A stretch of 60,600 bases of DNA from Puniceibacterium antarcticum (lineage in GTDB: Bacteria > Pseudomonadota > Alphaproteobacteria > Rhodobacterales > Rhodobacteraceae), in the NCBI RefSeq assembly GCF_002760615.1, contig NZ_AWWI01000122.1, forward strand, positions 1 to 60,600. The letters are read 5' to 3'. Positions 18,817-26,860 of this stretch are shown here, one piece after another. Below the pieces are notes generated by a model. It was not told where the DNA came from. It ran no database searches and saw nothing but the letters and a program-made list of their open reading frames with translations. The stretch's first letter is position 1. Each line of letters starts with the position of its first letter. Position numbers and translations under genes: made by a program.

Positions 18817-20452
18817 TCCAAACATCTTCCCAATTGCAGAAAGCGTCAGCTACATCTCCGAAGCCGTGCATTTCAGTATCCGTCACCGTGACAATCTCTG
18901 AGGTTTCATTTCCCCCAGCTCTTACACCTCGCGTAGCCCGGCCCACCATTTGGCTAAAGAGAACCAAGGATTTGGTCGGGCGGGCAATGATGGCCGCGCT
19001 CGTTTGCGGTGCATCGAATCCAGTTGTCAGAACGCCATAGTTGAACATCACAATAGGTTCCGGCGCCTGGCTCTTGAAGCGTCGAATTGCCCGTTCGCGA
19101 GCCGCCGGAGCGGATTCTCCGGTGACGACAAGTGCTTCGGTGCCGCGTGCGACCATGATGGCTGCCAGCATCCTAGCGTTGGCAACCGATGGGGCAAAGA
19201 CAATGACGCGGCGATGGGATGACACGAGATGCTCGCACTCTGAAATTATCCTGAGGTTTCTTTGTGTGCTTTGACCTAGTCGCTCCAGAACGTCCCCCGG
19301 CACATCAATCGCCTGTGACAGGCCCTTCATGTCCTCTTGTGACAAGTCGAGTCCGGCCTGCACATTCAGAGTCCGGAAGTGCGGACGGGCAAGATAGCCT
19401 TCTTCCATCAGATATGTGACCGGGTCGGGGTGGCCTTCGATTTCCAACATTACCTTTTCACGACCGAAGAATTCGGAGAGCTCTTCGTCTTTGCTCAAAT
19501 CATCCCAGGTTCGTCCGGGAGTGGCCGTAAGGCCAAGGAGACGCGTCGTCGCCCGTTTTGTTGCTAGGGCGTCAAGTACAGAGCGATATGTTGGAGCGAT
19601 CGCTTGGTGTGCCTCGTCGATGATGACCAAAGATACTCGGTCAGCCAAAGTGAGCAATTCATTCACCGAGTTCTTTTCCAATGCTGACATTTTACCTAAG
19701 CCAGCGACAACTAGCCCGTCCTTGGCGTTGGCAAGATCGACACGCTTGTTTCCCCAAAGCCGCCAAAGCCCGACATCCCTGTTGCCAAGGAAGCGCCACG
19801 ACTTCTGAAACTCATCTGCGGCTTGATCGAGAAGCTCTATGTTCTGGGCGAGCCATACGACCAGTGTCGGCTCACTGGCGCTCAGGTGGGATGCGACAAG
19901 GTGCATTGCGGTACGTGTTTTTCCTGCGCCTGTTGGCATGTGCAGGACACCACGGTGGGGGCCCTCGAAGAGCATCCGTTCAGTGCGCCTTGCCGCCACT
20001 CGCTGATGCTCAAAGAGCCCATAGCCGACGGGCGCGCGATCATTTCCTGGTAGCTGCGCCCCTGGGGCAGTCGGGTCATCGATGACCCCAAAAAAGGAAA
20101 GCAATGCTGGGAAGTTCTCTTCGTCCGACGCGAGCTTCAGTGCATCATCGAAAGGGTTTCGCCCGGCTGGTGTCCCGAGTTTTGTGCAAAGCTCGCGCGC
20201 CTTCTTCAGCGGCATCAGAGAAATCACGGAGTCCCGCAACGTATCGTTCTGCAGCGTCTCGGTAGGATCCAGCATGTTCACTGCCAACGCAGTCAATTTC
20301 TTTGAAGTGCTGAAACCCGGTTCTAACCCATCCAGAATGTCGAGCATTTCGTCAGGAAGAAGCGCCTTTACCCTCCCGGGCTTCGCCAGCATTAGAAGTT
20401 TGGAAAATGCAAGGCCCGGCGAATCCAAATCAATGTCTGTATCGGATGACAT
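18800..20452 (-). CDS. superfamily 2 DEAH-type helicase
   Basis: The 550-residue protein has an N-terminal helical region of about 140 residues and then two RecA-like domains. Walker A is MPTGAGKTRTA (about 172-182), the DEAH box is VIIDEAHQ (about 276-283), motif III-like LGLTATPGR follows, and motif VI is QMVGRATRG. It should translocate on nucleic acid using ATP. It is the first gene of a minus-strand operon with the GHKL ATPase and PLD protein. Together with the sspABCD-like genes this resembles a restriction arm acting on unmodified DNA. The relation to the published SspFGH set is possible but not verified here. Confidence 0.8.
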   Translation of the reverse strand: MSSDTDIDLDSPGLAFSKLLMLAKPGRVKALLPDEMLDILDGLEPGFSTSKKLTALAVNMLDPTETLQNDTLRDSVISLMPLKKARELCTKLGTPAGRNPFDDALKLASDEENFPALLSFFGVIDDPTAPGAQLPGNDRAPVGYGLFEHQRVAARRTERMLFEGPHRGVLHMPTGAGKTRTAMHLVASHLSASEPTLVVWLAQNIELLDQAADEFQKSWRFLGNRDVGLWRLWGNKRVDLANAKDGLVVAGLGKMSALEKNSVNELLTLADRVSLVIIDEAHQAIAPTYRSVLDALATKRATTRLLGLTATPGRTWDDLSKDEELSEFFGREKVMLEIEGHPDPVTYLMEEGYLARPHFRTLNVQAGLDLSQEDMKGLSQAIDVPGDVLERLGQSTQRNLRIISECEHLVSSHRRVIVFAPSVANARMLAAIMVARGTEALVVTGESAPAARERAIRRFKSQAPEPIVMFNYGVLTTGFDAPQTSAAIIARPTKSLVLFSQMVGRATRGVRAGGNETSEIVTVTDTEMHGFGDVADAFCNWEDVWNERNC

Positions 20453-20639
20453 GGCCTGCTCGCTGCCCTCTCAATCGTTCTGGAACAATTGCTGGCAGGT
20501 TACGGTGGTTCTGAATAACGCGCCACCTTGAAAGCAGAATTTGCTTCCGTTTCGTCATAGAACGCTTGTTGCGAAGGATTAGCATACCCTCGATCAAGAC
20601 GGTTGGGTGCGTGAATCAAGTCGGTAGACTAGATAATCC
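20453..20639. other. intergenic region between the helicase operon and virB6
   Basis: These 187 bases lie upstream of the helicase operon and downstream of virB6 (both minus strand). They hold an operator-like dyad AAGCA-N5-TGCTT at 20532-20546, on the promoter side of the helicase gene. No gene, clear terminator or confident -35/-10 pair was seen. It marks the right edge of the defence island inside the conjugation genes. Confidence 0.35.
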
Positions 20640-21719
20640 TTACCGTCTGCCTAATCTCCCCAACCTAGAAAGCTGTGCCAGCATCCGAGCGCCAGTTCCG
20701 GTCCCGTCGCCGGCAGGAGATGCAGTTGGCCCACCCGCTGTATTGGGCCGGCGTGGCAACGCTTGCACACCGAAGAATTGTCGCGCTCGAAGGGCTGCGT
20801 ATTCAGCCCCGGTTGCACCCCCGATGGCGTAACGGTTGTAAACCTGTTGGCTACCTGCCAGCCCTCTGGCGAACGCATAGCTCCCCCCGAACCCTGCCGA
20901 AAGTGCCGGCATCATGATGTTGCCGGAAATTGCCCGAACCAAAAAGGGCGTTGCAATGATGAAGCCTTTTGCCATCAGCACCATCATGAAAAATGGGATA
21001 AGGGCCCCTATGTTCGAGGCTCCCTCCGGGTCGCCCAGTTCGGCAAGAAGAGCCCGAGAAACCCCCGTGATCGTCGCGAACACGCCAGCTACGACGATCG
21101 GATACATCGCAAAGGATATGAGTGCCGAAAGCCAGCGCGCGAAGTAGTCCTTGGTCACCTCGAAAAGGGTCAGGAAGATCATGACCGGCGCAATGCCGAT
21201 TAGAAGAGCGATCATGAGCCGTGACGCCACAACAATGAACGCTGCCAACCCGCCCAAAATTGAGAGCAGTAGGACGCCGAGCGTGTCCAGCAAGGCACCG
21301 GCCATCCAGTTTAGCTCAGATCCCGCCGCGTTCAGATAGTCCCCGAGGGCTGCGATCAGTTCGTCGAATTCCTCCGCAAAGGTTCCGGACGGACCTGGTG
21401 ATCCGCCGCCGACAGAAGCCACAAGGGCCCCGGCAATGCTGTCGATCCCATTCAGTATCGCTGAGGCAACCGCATTGAACTGGACCCAATTGGCCGCGAA
21501 GACTCCTATCAGCCCGACCTTCACGGCCAGCCAAAAGGCAGTTCGGCCGTCCATGGCGCGATACTGGTAGATCATGTTGATGAAGACCAGAATGACAACC
21601 AGTGTTGTGCCCAGAACCAGCAACGTGCCCACCGTTGCTGCGACCGCGCCGAATTGCGTCTCGGCAGCGGTATTGAGATAGCCTTCGGCCGTTTCCACGA
21701 AGTAGGTGACGACACTCAT
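20640..21719 (-). CDS. virB6: VirB6/TrbL-like polytopic inner-membrane protein
   Basis: The 359-residue product has several hydrophobic segments: about 22-52, 62-95, 140-180, 185-230 and 235-265. The central region WMAGALLDTLGVLLLSILGGLAAFIVVASRLMIALLIGIAPVMI is VirB6-like (quoted in part: LMIALLIGIAPVMIFLTLF). It forms part of the inner-membrane channel of the type IV apparatus. A Gly/Pro-rich basic tail ends the protein. It is the last gene of the virB operon, following a small secreted protein gene by 6 bases. The order virB11 before virB6 is a known variant in alphaproteobacterial plasmids. Confidence 0.8.
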   Translation of the reverse strand: MSVVTYFVETAEGYLNTAAETQFGAVAATVGTLLVLGTTLVVILVFINMIYQYRAMDGRTAFWLAVKVGLIGVFAANWVQFNAVASAILNGIDSIAGALVASVGGGSPGPSGTFAEEFDELIAALGDYLNAAGSELNWMAGALLDTLGVLLLSILGGLAAFIVVASRLMIALLIGIAPVMIFLTLFEVTKDYFARWLSALISFAMYPIVVAGVFATITGVSRALLAELGDPEGASNIGALIPFFMMVLMAKGFIIATPFLVRAISGNIMMPALSAGFGGSYAFARGLAGSQQVYNRYAIGGATGAEYAALRARQFFGVQALPRRPNTAGGPTASPAGDGTGTGARMLAQLSRLGRLGRR

Positions 21720-21725
21720 GGATAC

Positions 21726-22130
21726 CTACCAGTTTCCAGCGGCTTCGCAGATTGGCATGGCTTTGCGTCGAAGCTCATTTGCTTGGCGCCGGTATTGGGA
21801 CGTCGCTTCCACGATGTCCCAGTATTCGGACGAGGCGAAACGCTCAACGTATACGCGTTCGGCTGCTGCCCAAGATGGATACCGCGTGGGACATTCACAG
21901 CTTTGGGCTTCAACGATGCGTTGCATACTCTGCGCCCGATAGATTTGTTGGATCAGGAGCCGTTTGTGGGACTCGCGTACATCGATGTCTTGCATCCACT
22001 GTGGCTCGGGAGGCTGGTCTGGGCAGACATTCGGCTGATTGTCGAGCGTTGGGACCAGGTTCCGCTCGGCCACGCCAGCGGTTGGGCAGAGAGCGACGAG
22101 CAGGCCTGCCGTTGCAACGACCCGCATCAT
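21726..22130 (-). CDS. small exported protein of the type IV operon, function unknown
   Basis: The 134-residue product has a cleavable-type signal peptide (MMRVVATAGLLVALCPTAGVAE). The short periplasmic domain has four cysteines (NVCPDQPP, SCECPTRYP, PICEAAGNW) that could form disulfides. No family was recognised. It overlaps the DUF4177 gene by 4 bases and precedes virB6 by 6 bases, so it is translated with the channel genes. An exported accessory such as an entry-exclusion or assembly factor would fit, but nothing in the sequence proves this. Confidence 0.6.
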   Translation of the reverse strand: MMRVVATAGLLVALCPTAGVAERNLVPTLDNQPNVCPDQPPEPQWMQDIDVRESHKRLLIQQIYRAQSMQRIVEAQSCECPTRYPSWAAAERVYVERFASSEYWDIVEATSQYRRQANELRRKAMPICEAAGNW

Positions 22131-22315
22131 TCTGAAGCCGCCTTCGTCGCAACAGTTTCACGCTTCAAGAACGTGGTGTAGCCGTAGTCACCCGCTTCGG
22201 CGGTGATGACTTCCCACCCCTCCGCGCCGCGCTCATTCAAGGCGCTTCGCATCGCGTCGTAGTCCTTTTGTTTTTTCACCTCAAAGAACAAGATATCGTA
22301 TTCAAAGTTCTTCAT
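22127..22315 (-). CDS. DUF4177-like small protein
   Basis: The 62-residue product shows the DUF4177 pattern: FEYDILFFEV near the start, then LNERGAEGWEVITA, then YTTFLKRE. Family members are small cytoplasmic proteins of unknown role. The gene overlaps virB11 by 4 bases and the exported protein gene by 4 bases, so it belongs to the virB operon. Confidence 0.65.
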   Translation of the reverse strand: MKNFEYDILFFEVKKQKDYDAMRSALNERGAEGWEVITAEAGDYGYTTFLKRETVATKAASE

Positions 22316-23298
22316 GAGGAAGTTCCAATCTCAGTTGCGCCGGGGAGGTAGAATTCGGTGATGCCGCGTTTGCCGTCATGGCGGCCGGCCTGGATGATCA
22401 CGTCGATGGAGTTCTCGATGTACTGGATCATGTCGGCATAGGTCATCGGGATTTCGGTCTTGAGTGCTGCGATCGCAAGCCGCTGCACGGCCAGTTGCGG
22501 GGTTTCGGCATGAAGCGTGGTCATGGAGCCGCCATGGCCGGTGTTGATGGCTTCCAGAAACGTCATGGCCTCCTTGCCACGCACCTCGCCCAGGATGATC
22601 CGGTCGGGGCGCATGCGCAGCGTGGCGGTGAGAAGCACATCGGCGGTCTGGAATTCTGCGTCGCGATTGGCGATGAGGGTCACGGCATTGGGCTGGGTCG
22701 GCAGAAGCTCGGCCGCTTCCTCGATGGTGACGATGCGTTCCTCGGCCGGCACATGGGCGAGGATCTTGCGCGCGGCCACGGTCTTGCCGGTGGAGGTGCC
22801 GCCCGAGACGATCATGTTGAGCTTGTTCTCGACGCAAAATGCCAGCGCATCATCGATCACGCCCGCGGCCACGACGGCGCGCAAGGCGCGCTTCTTATCC
22901 ACGCGCAGGTCTTCGAGCTTTCGCTCCTTTCCGTAGAGGAAATCGAGCGCAATGCCCTTGAGTGGCAGGCTTGAGAAGAACCGCAGGCTGATCGACATGG
23001 CCGAGAGCACGGCGGGCGGGGTGATGACCTGTGCGCGGATCGGGCGCCCCTTGTAGGTGATCGAGACCGAGACGATGGGCCGGTCCTTGCTCATGGTGGT
23101 GTTGGCGGAGGAGGCGATCTGGTTGCCGAGATCCTTCACTTCTGTCGCGGTCAGCGTTTGATCCAGCGCCCGCATGAAATGATCGCCCTGGAATTCGCCC
23201 CAACAGGTCCCGTCGGGGTTGATGCAGATCTCGATGACGTCGTCGCGGGCGGCGGCGTCGATCCGGTCGAGCGAGGTTTCGAGATAGCTCAGCGACAT
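22312..23298 (-). CDS. virB11: VirB11 secretion ATPase
   Basis: This hexameric traffic ATPase powers pilus assembly and substrate transfer at the inner membrane. The start MSLSYLETSLDRIDAA is preferred over a longer frame. The product then has 328 residues, the usual VirB11 length, and follows virB10 after 4 bases. Walker A is GGTSTGKTVAARK, the Asp box is RIVTIEEAAELL, Walker B is RIILGEVRGKEAM, and the His box is INTGHGGSMTTLHAET. All VirB11 signatures are intact. Confidence 0.92.
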   Translation of the reverse strand: MSLSYLETSLDRIDAAARDDVIEICINPDGTCWGEFQGDHFMRALDQTLTATEVKDLGNQIASSANTTMSKDRPIVSVSITYKGRPIRAQVITPPAVLSAMSISLRFFSSLPLKGIALDFLYGKERKLEDLRVDKKRALRAVVAAGVIDDALAFCVENKLNMIVSGGTSTGKTVAARKILAHVPAEERIVTIEEAAELLPTQPNAVTLIANRDAEFQTADVLLTATLRMRPDRIILGEVRGKEAMTFLEAINTGHGGSMTTLHAETPQLAVQRLAIAALKTEIPMTYADMIQYIENSIDVIIQAGRHDGKRGITEFYLPGATEIGTSS

Positions 23299-23302
23299 GG
23301 GC

Positions 23303-24682
23303 TCAGAATATCTCCAGATCGCGGTCGACCATGACCGTGACGCGGGCGCCCTGGTCGACATAGATGACGGGGCCGATTGAGAGATAGTCGCCGATGACGC
23401 TGTCCGTCGCATCTGCCAGATCATCGCCCACGTCTTCGAGAACGTCGGCGGCAGTCTCATCCTGGACCTGGGATGCGGCGGCACTTGGTGCGGCGGAAAT
23501 CAGCGAGATCAGGGCTGCCGACCCGAAACGCTTGGCAAAGCGCGTGTCTATGAGGCCGGTGACACCGGAGCGGCCCAGTTCATCACCTCCGAAGGAGCTG
23601 ATCTGGACGGTTTGGCCCGCGGGCAGGATAATCCGATCCCAGGCGATCGTGACGCGGCGCTGCGCGATATCGACGCCCGAGCGATAGCGCCCGATGAGAC
23701 GGGATCCGCGCGGGATCAAGAGGCGCGCGCCATCGACGCTGTAAACATCCTCGGACACCACGGCACGGGTCTGGCCGGGCAGGGAGCTGTCGAGGGCGGT
23801 TTCCATGACGGCCTGGATCATGGTGCCCTGGATTATGGTGTTGGAGGGATTGGCGATCACCTCGGCCTGCGTCACGGCGGAGGGCAACGCACCGTTCAGC
23901 ACGAAATCCGTCACCTCGCCAAAAGTGCGTTCGGTCAGAGCCGTTTCATTCGCTCCGGAGGCACCGCCAAAGGCGATGGTCGGTGAGGCGATGCGCCGCT
24001 CCTGGAAGGCGCGTTCCTCCGCGGCGCGGCGCTCCAGCTCGGCCATGCGCCGGGCTTCTTCCTCGCGGCGCAGTCGCTCTTGCTCGCGTGCGCGCAGCTC
24101 GTCTTCCGAGGGCCCGGCTGGGGCGGGTTGCGGGCGATTGGCTTCGAGTTGGACCAGCTCCAGATCCATGCGCAATTGCTCGAGGCTGCGATCCCGCGCC
24201 GTCAGTTCATCTTGGAAGCGCTGCTGTGCGGCTTCCGATGCAGCTTGCAGCGCAGCGATCTGAGCGGTCAGCGCGTCGATCGCCTCTGCGGCGGCGGTGT
24301 CTTCCTCGACGACCGGTTCGGGAGCGTTGCGCAATTCTTCGATCTGGGCCTGCAGGGCGGTGATCTGCGCCAGAAGCTCGGCATTGGGCTCGACCGGATC
24401 GGGTGCGACGAACACCACCTCGGGCTCGGGCGGGGGCAAGGTCTCGATGGTGCCAAAGCCGTCCCCCTCGTTTTGGAAGACGTCCGGGGTGGCCGTCGGC
24501 AAGGCTTCCTCTTCGTCGGGCTGTGAGAGGAGATAAAGCAGGGCACCACCCGCGCCGATGACGAGGACCACGATCAGCGCGAGAAGGGGCGACCGGCGCT
24601 GCGCCGCCGTGGGGGCGCGGGCACTGCCTTTCTCAAGGGCGGCGAGGCGTTTTTCCAGCTCGGTGTTCCCGGTATCGCTCAT
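23303..24682 (-). CDS. virB10: VirB10 channel protein
   Basis: This energy-sensing scaffold spans both membranes. It has 459 residues from MSDTGNTELEKRL; a longer frame exists but this start overlaps virB9 by ATGA. A cytoplasmic N-terminus is followed by one membrane segment (LLALIVVLVIGAGGALLYLL). A Pro/Glu-rich and coiled Gln/Arg-rich region comes next. The conserved C-terminal VirB10/TrbI domain follows (ALPSAVTQAEVIANPSNTI, then PRGSRLIGRYRSGVDIAQ). It ends in the membrane-proximal LSIGPVIYVDQGARVTVMV. Confidence 0.92.
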   Translation of the reverse strand: MSDTGNTELEKRLAALEKGSARAPTAAQRRSPLLALIVVLVIGAGGALLYLLSQPDEEEALPTATPDVFQNEGDGFGTIETLPPPEPEVVFVAPDPVEPNAELLAQITALQAQIEELRNAPEPVVEEDTAAAEAIDALTAQIAALQAASEAAQQRFQDELTARDRSLEQLRMDLELVQLEANRPQPAPAGPSEDELRAREQERLRREEEARRMAELERRAAEERAFQERRIASPTIAFGGASGANETALTERTFGEVTDFVLNGALPSAVTQAEVIANPSNTIIQGTMIQAVMETALDSSLPGQTRAVVSEDVYSVDGARLLIPRGSRLIGRYRSGVDIAQRRVTIAWDRIILPAGQTVQISSFGGDELGRSGVTGLIDTRFAKRFGSAALISLISAAPSAAASQVQDETAADVLEDVGDDLADATDSVIGDYLSIGPVIYVDQGARVTVMVDRDLEIF

Positions 24683-25374
24683 GAGGTGGCCTCTGCGGGC
24701 GGGATCGCCTCGATGCAGACCACCTCTTCGCCAAGTCGCAGGACCCATTGGCGGTTCACACCGCTGACGCGGATCACGCCGTCCTCAGGGGTTTGCGTGT
24801 TGACCGTGCGCTCACGGCCGCCCGCGTAGCGGAAGATCGCGGGCACAGGTGCGTTCCGCGGAAACGCGAAATACGTGAACGTCCCGTCATCCCAGATGCG
24901 GGTTGGCGTAAACTCGGTCCGCGCGCTGGCACCGTAATTGTAGTTTGGCGCTTGGGCGGCGATGGCTCGAGTCGGGCGCCCAGCGTCATCAGGATAGCGG
25001 AACTGCACCACATAGAAGGTCGGGCTGCGAACCTCCTCGACGTTGAAGTAGTAGCTTCGCCTGTTCGTGTAGACCGTCACATTGGTATGGACACCGCGCG
25101 CGACGGGCTTGATGGCGAAGGCCTGCCCGCCCGGCACGCCATCGATCTCGAAGCCCTCGGTGTCGCCCGCGATGATCGAGCGGATGCTTTCACCCTCACC
25201 GAACTCGATGGTGGTCACATGGGTGAGCGACACGCTGAGACGGTAGACCTGACCCTCCTGGTAGGTGGCCAAGCGCACTCGGCTGTCGTTGGGACCGCCA
25301 CGCGGGATGGCTTCGGCAGACGCGAGGCCGGGCAACAGGGCAATGGCAAAAATAAGCGATCTTATAAACAACAA
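24679..25374 (-). CDS. virB9: VirB9 outer-membrane core protein
   Basis: The 231-residue product has a signal peptide (LIFAIALLPGLASAEA). It has the VirB9/CagX layout, with an N-terminal beta domain (RVRLATYQEGQVYRLSVS) and a C-terminal domain. The C-terminal domain carries YNYGASA, the PTRIWDDGTFTYFAFP motif and VNRQWVLRLGEEVVCI. It binds VirB7 and VirB10 in the outer-membrane ring. It overlaps virB10 by 4 bases and follows virB8 after 2 bases. Confidence 0.92.
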   Translation of the reverse strand: MLFIRSLIFAIALLPGLASAEAIPRGGPNDSRVRLATYQEGQVYRLSVSLTHVTTIEFGEGESIRSIIAGDTEGFEIDGVPGGQAFAIKPVARGVHTNVTVYTNRRSYYFNVEEVRSPTFYVVQFRYPDDAGRPTRAIAAQAPNYNYGASARTEFTPTRIWDDGTFTYFAFPRNAPVPAIFRYAGGRERTVNTQTPEDGVIRVSGVNRQWVLRLGEEVVCIEAIPPAEATS

Positions 25375-25376
25375 CG

Positions 25377-26030
25377 TCAGTTCTCCAATCTGTCGGAGCG
25401 GATGGAATATTCGAGGACGGTGAAGCCGAATGGATTGGTCCAGACCTCATCGATGGACCGGCGGGTCTCGGGACGGAACTCAAAGAGAAGCGTCGCAGTG
25501 AAGAGGCCGGTTTGGGTGCCGTTGATGGAGGTCAGACGCTTGCGGAGGCGCACCGTGGCGCGGTTGGTGCCGATCCGGTTGATGCTGAGGATTTCCACGT
25601 CGAGCCGGGCATTGGGGCCATAGACGGTCGGCGGATAGTTTTCATTTGCGCTGTTCCAGATCTGGCGCAGCCCGCTCTCGGCAGCTCCGTCCGAGCGGCG
25701 CAGGACGCTGCGGATGCGCAGATCGTTGTCGAGCTGGTTATAGACCTCCCGGTCGGTCACATAGCGGAAGACCTCCGCCTCGATGATCGCCTGGTTGGCG
25801 GTCACCGAGGAGGCGCCCACCGAGGCTTCGGGGAGTGCAAAGCCGGTGGCGGGATCATAGGGGACAACGACGGGGGGTGGGTCGACATCGAGAATCGCGA
25901 CTGCTGCTGCGCTCAGACAACCGATGATGCCGAAGACAAGACCTGCCAGACCAAGGCGTTGCCAGAGCCGTTCGCGGCGCAGGGCACCGTAGACCAGCTC
26001 TTCCTCAATGATCTCTTGTTCAGTCGCCAC
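25377..26030 (-). CDS. virB8: VirB8 inner-membrane assembly protein
   Basis: The 217-residue bitopic protein has a short cytoplasmic N-terminus, one membrane segment (about 27-47) and a periplasmic NTF2-like domain. That domain shows VRYVTDREVYN-type and NPFGFTVLEYSIRSD stretches characteristic of VirB8. It links inner and outer parts of the channel. It lies 17 bases after the VirB5-like gene in the same operon. Confidence 0.9.
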   Translation of the reverse strand: MATEQEIIEEELVYGALRRERLWQRLGLAGLVFGIIGCLSAAAVAILDVDPPPVVVPYDPATGFALPEASVGASSVTANQAIIEAEVFRYVTDREVYNQLDNDLRIRSVLRRSDGAAESGLRQIWNSANENYPPTVYGPNARLDVEILSINRIGTNRATVRLRKRLTSINGTQTGLFTATLLFEFRPETRRSIDEVWTNPFGFTVLEYSIRSDRLEN

Positions 26031-26047
26031 CCGTCATGCCCCCACGA

Positions 26048-26860
26048 TCAGTCTGCCCGGAGGTCTGGTAGCGTGAAATCCATGAAGCGCTGCTCTTCGG
26101 AGATGGTGGCGGCATCGATCACGCCGCCGGTGCCATCACCCACCGTTTGCACGGCTTCGAGCTGCCACATGGCGACCAGCGCAATGGCGAGCTCCGCCGT
26201 CACGCGCGTGTTGAGATCGACGCTTTGCTTGAGCTCTTCCATGTCGTCAATGAGCCCGACAAGGCGGTCTACCCGCTCGAGCGACTGGCCGGCATCTTCA
26301 TAGCTGTTCTGGGCGGCGGCTGAGACGAGTGCGCCGGTTGTTGCCTGCGTGGCCACACGGTTGGCCCCGGGATTGCCGCTGGTGGCCATTTCCGAGAGCG
26401 TGTCTTCATCGAAGCCGAGATCGGCCAGCACCCGGTCCATCTGGGTTTCGATTTCGCCTGCGCCGGAGCCCGAGAGTCCCGAGAAATCCCCAGTCTTGAT
26501 CGCCTCAATCGTGGCGAGGATGTCCCCGAACTCCTGGTCGAGCAGGCCATTGAGTTCGTCTTCCATCTCGGTGCGAATGATTTCTGGAAGCTCGGCAAGG
26601 CGGGTAAGCGCTTCATAGGTGCGTTGCAGCTCCGCGAGTTGATCCGTGAGTGTGGCAAGCTGTTCACGGAGCTGCGTCAGCTGCTCGTTTTGCAGGATCT
26701 CGTCTTCGATCATCTGCCGCAGCTGCTGGATGTTTTGCGCGATGTTCTGGGTGTCGACGACGGGCACGCCTTGTGCTGCGGCAGGGGGTAGGGCGCTGAA
26801 CTGCAAGCCAATGCCAAGCGTGGTGACCAAAGCCGTCCTCAAGAGCAGATGTCCCATCAT
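26048..26860 (-). CDS. virB5: VirB5/TrbJ-like protein
   Basis: The 270-residue product has a signal peptide ending PPAAAQ and a mature start QGVPVVDTQNI. A long coiled, Gln/Glu-rich region (about 40-95) and a conserved helical tail follow (about 205-270). VirB5 proteins are minor pilus components that sit at the pilus tip. The tail SVDLNTRVTAEL...RFMDFT and the mature N-terminus closely match those of the neighbouring transglycosylase, whose gene it overlaps by 4 bases. This points to a shared origin. Confidence 0.8.
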   Translation of the reverse strand: MMGHLLLRTALVTTLGIGLQFSALPPAAAQGVPVVDTQNIAQNIQQLRQMIEDEILQNEQLTQLREQLATLTDQLAELQRTYEALTRLAELPEIIRTEMEDELNGLLDQEFGDILATIEAIKTGDFSGLSGSGAGEIETQMDRVLADLGFDEDTLSEMATSGNPGANRVATQATTGALVSAAAQNSYEDAGQSLERVDRLVGLIDDMEELKQSVDLNTRVTAELAIALVAMWQLEAVQTVGDGTGGVIDAATISEEQRFMDFTLPDLRAD

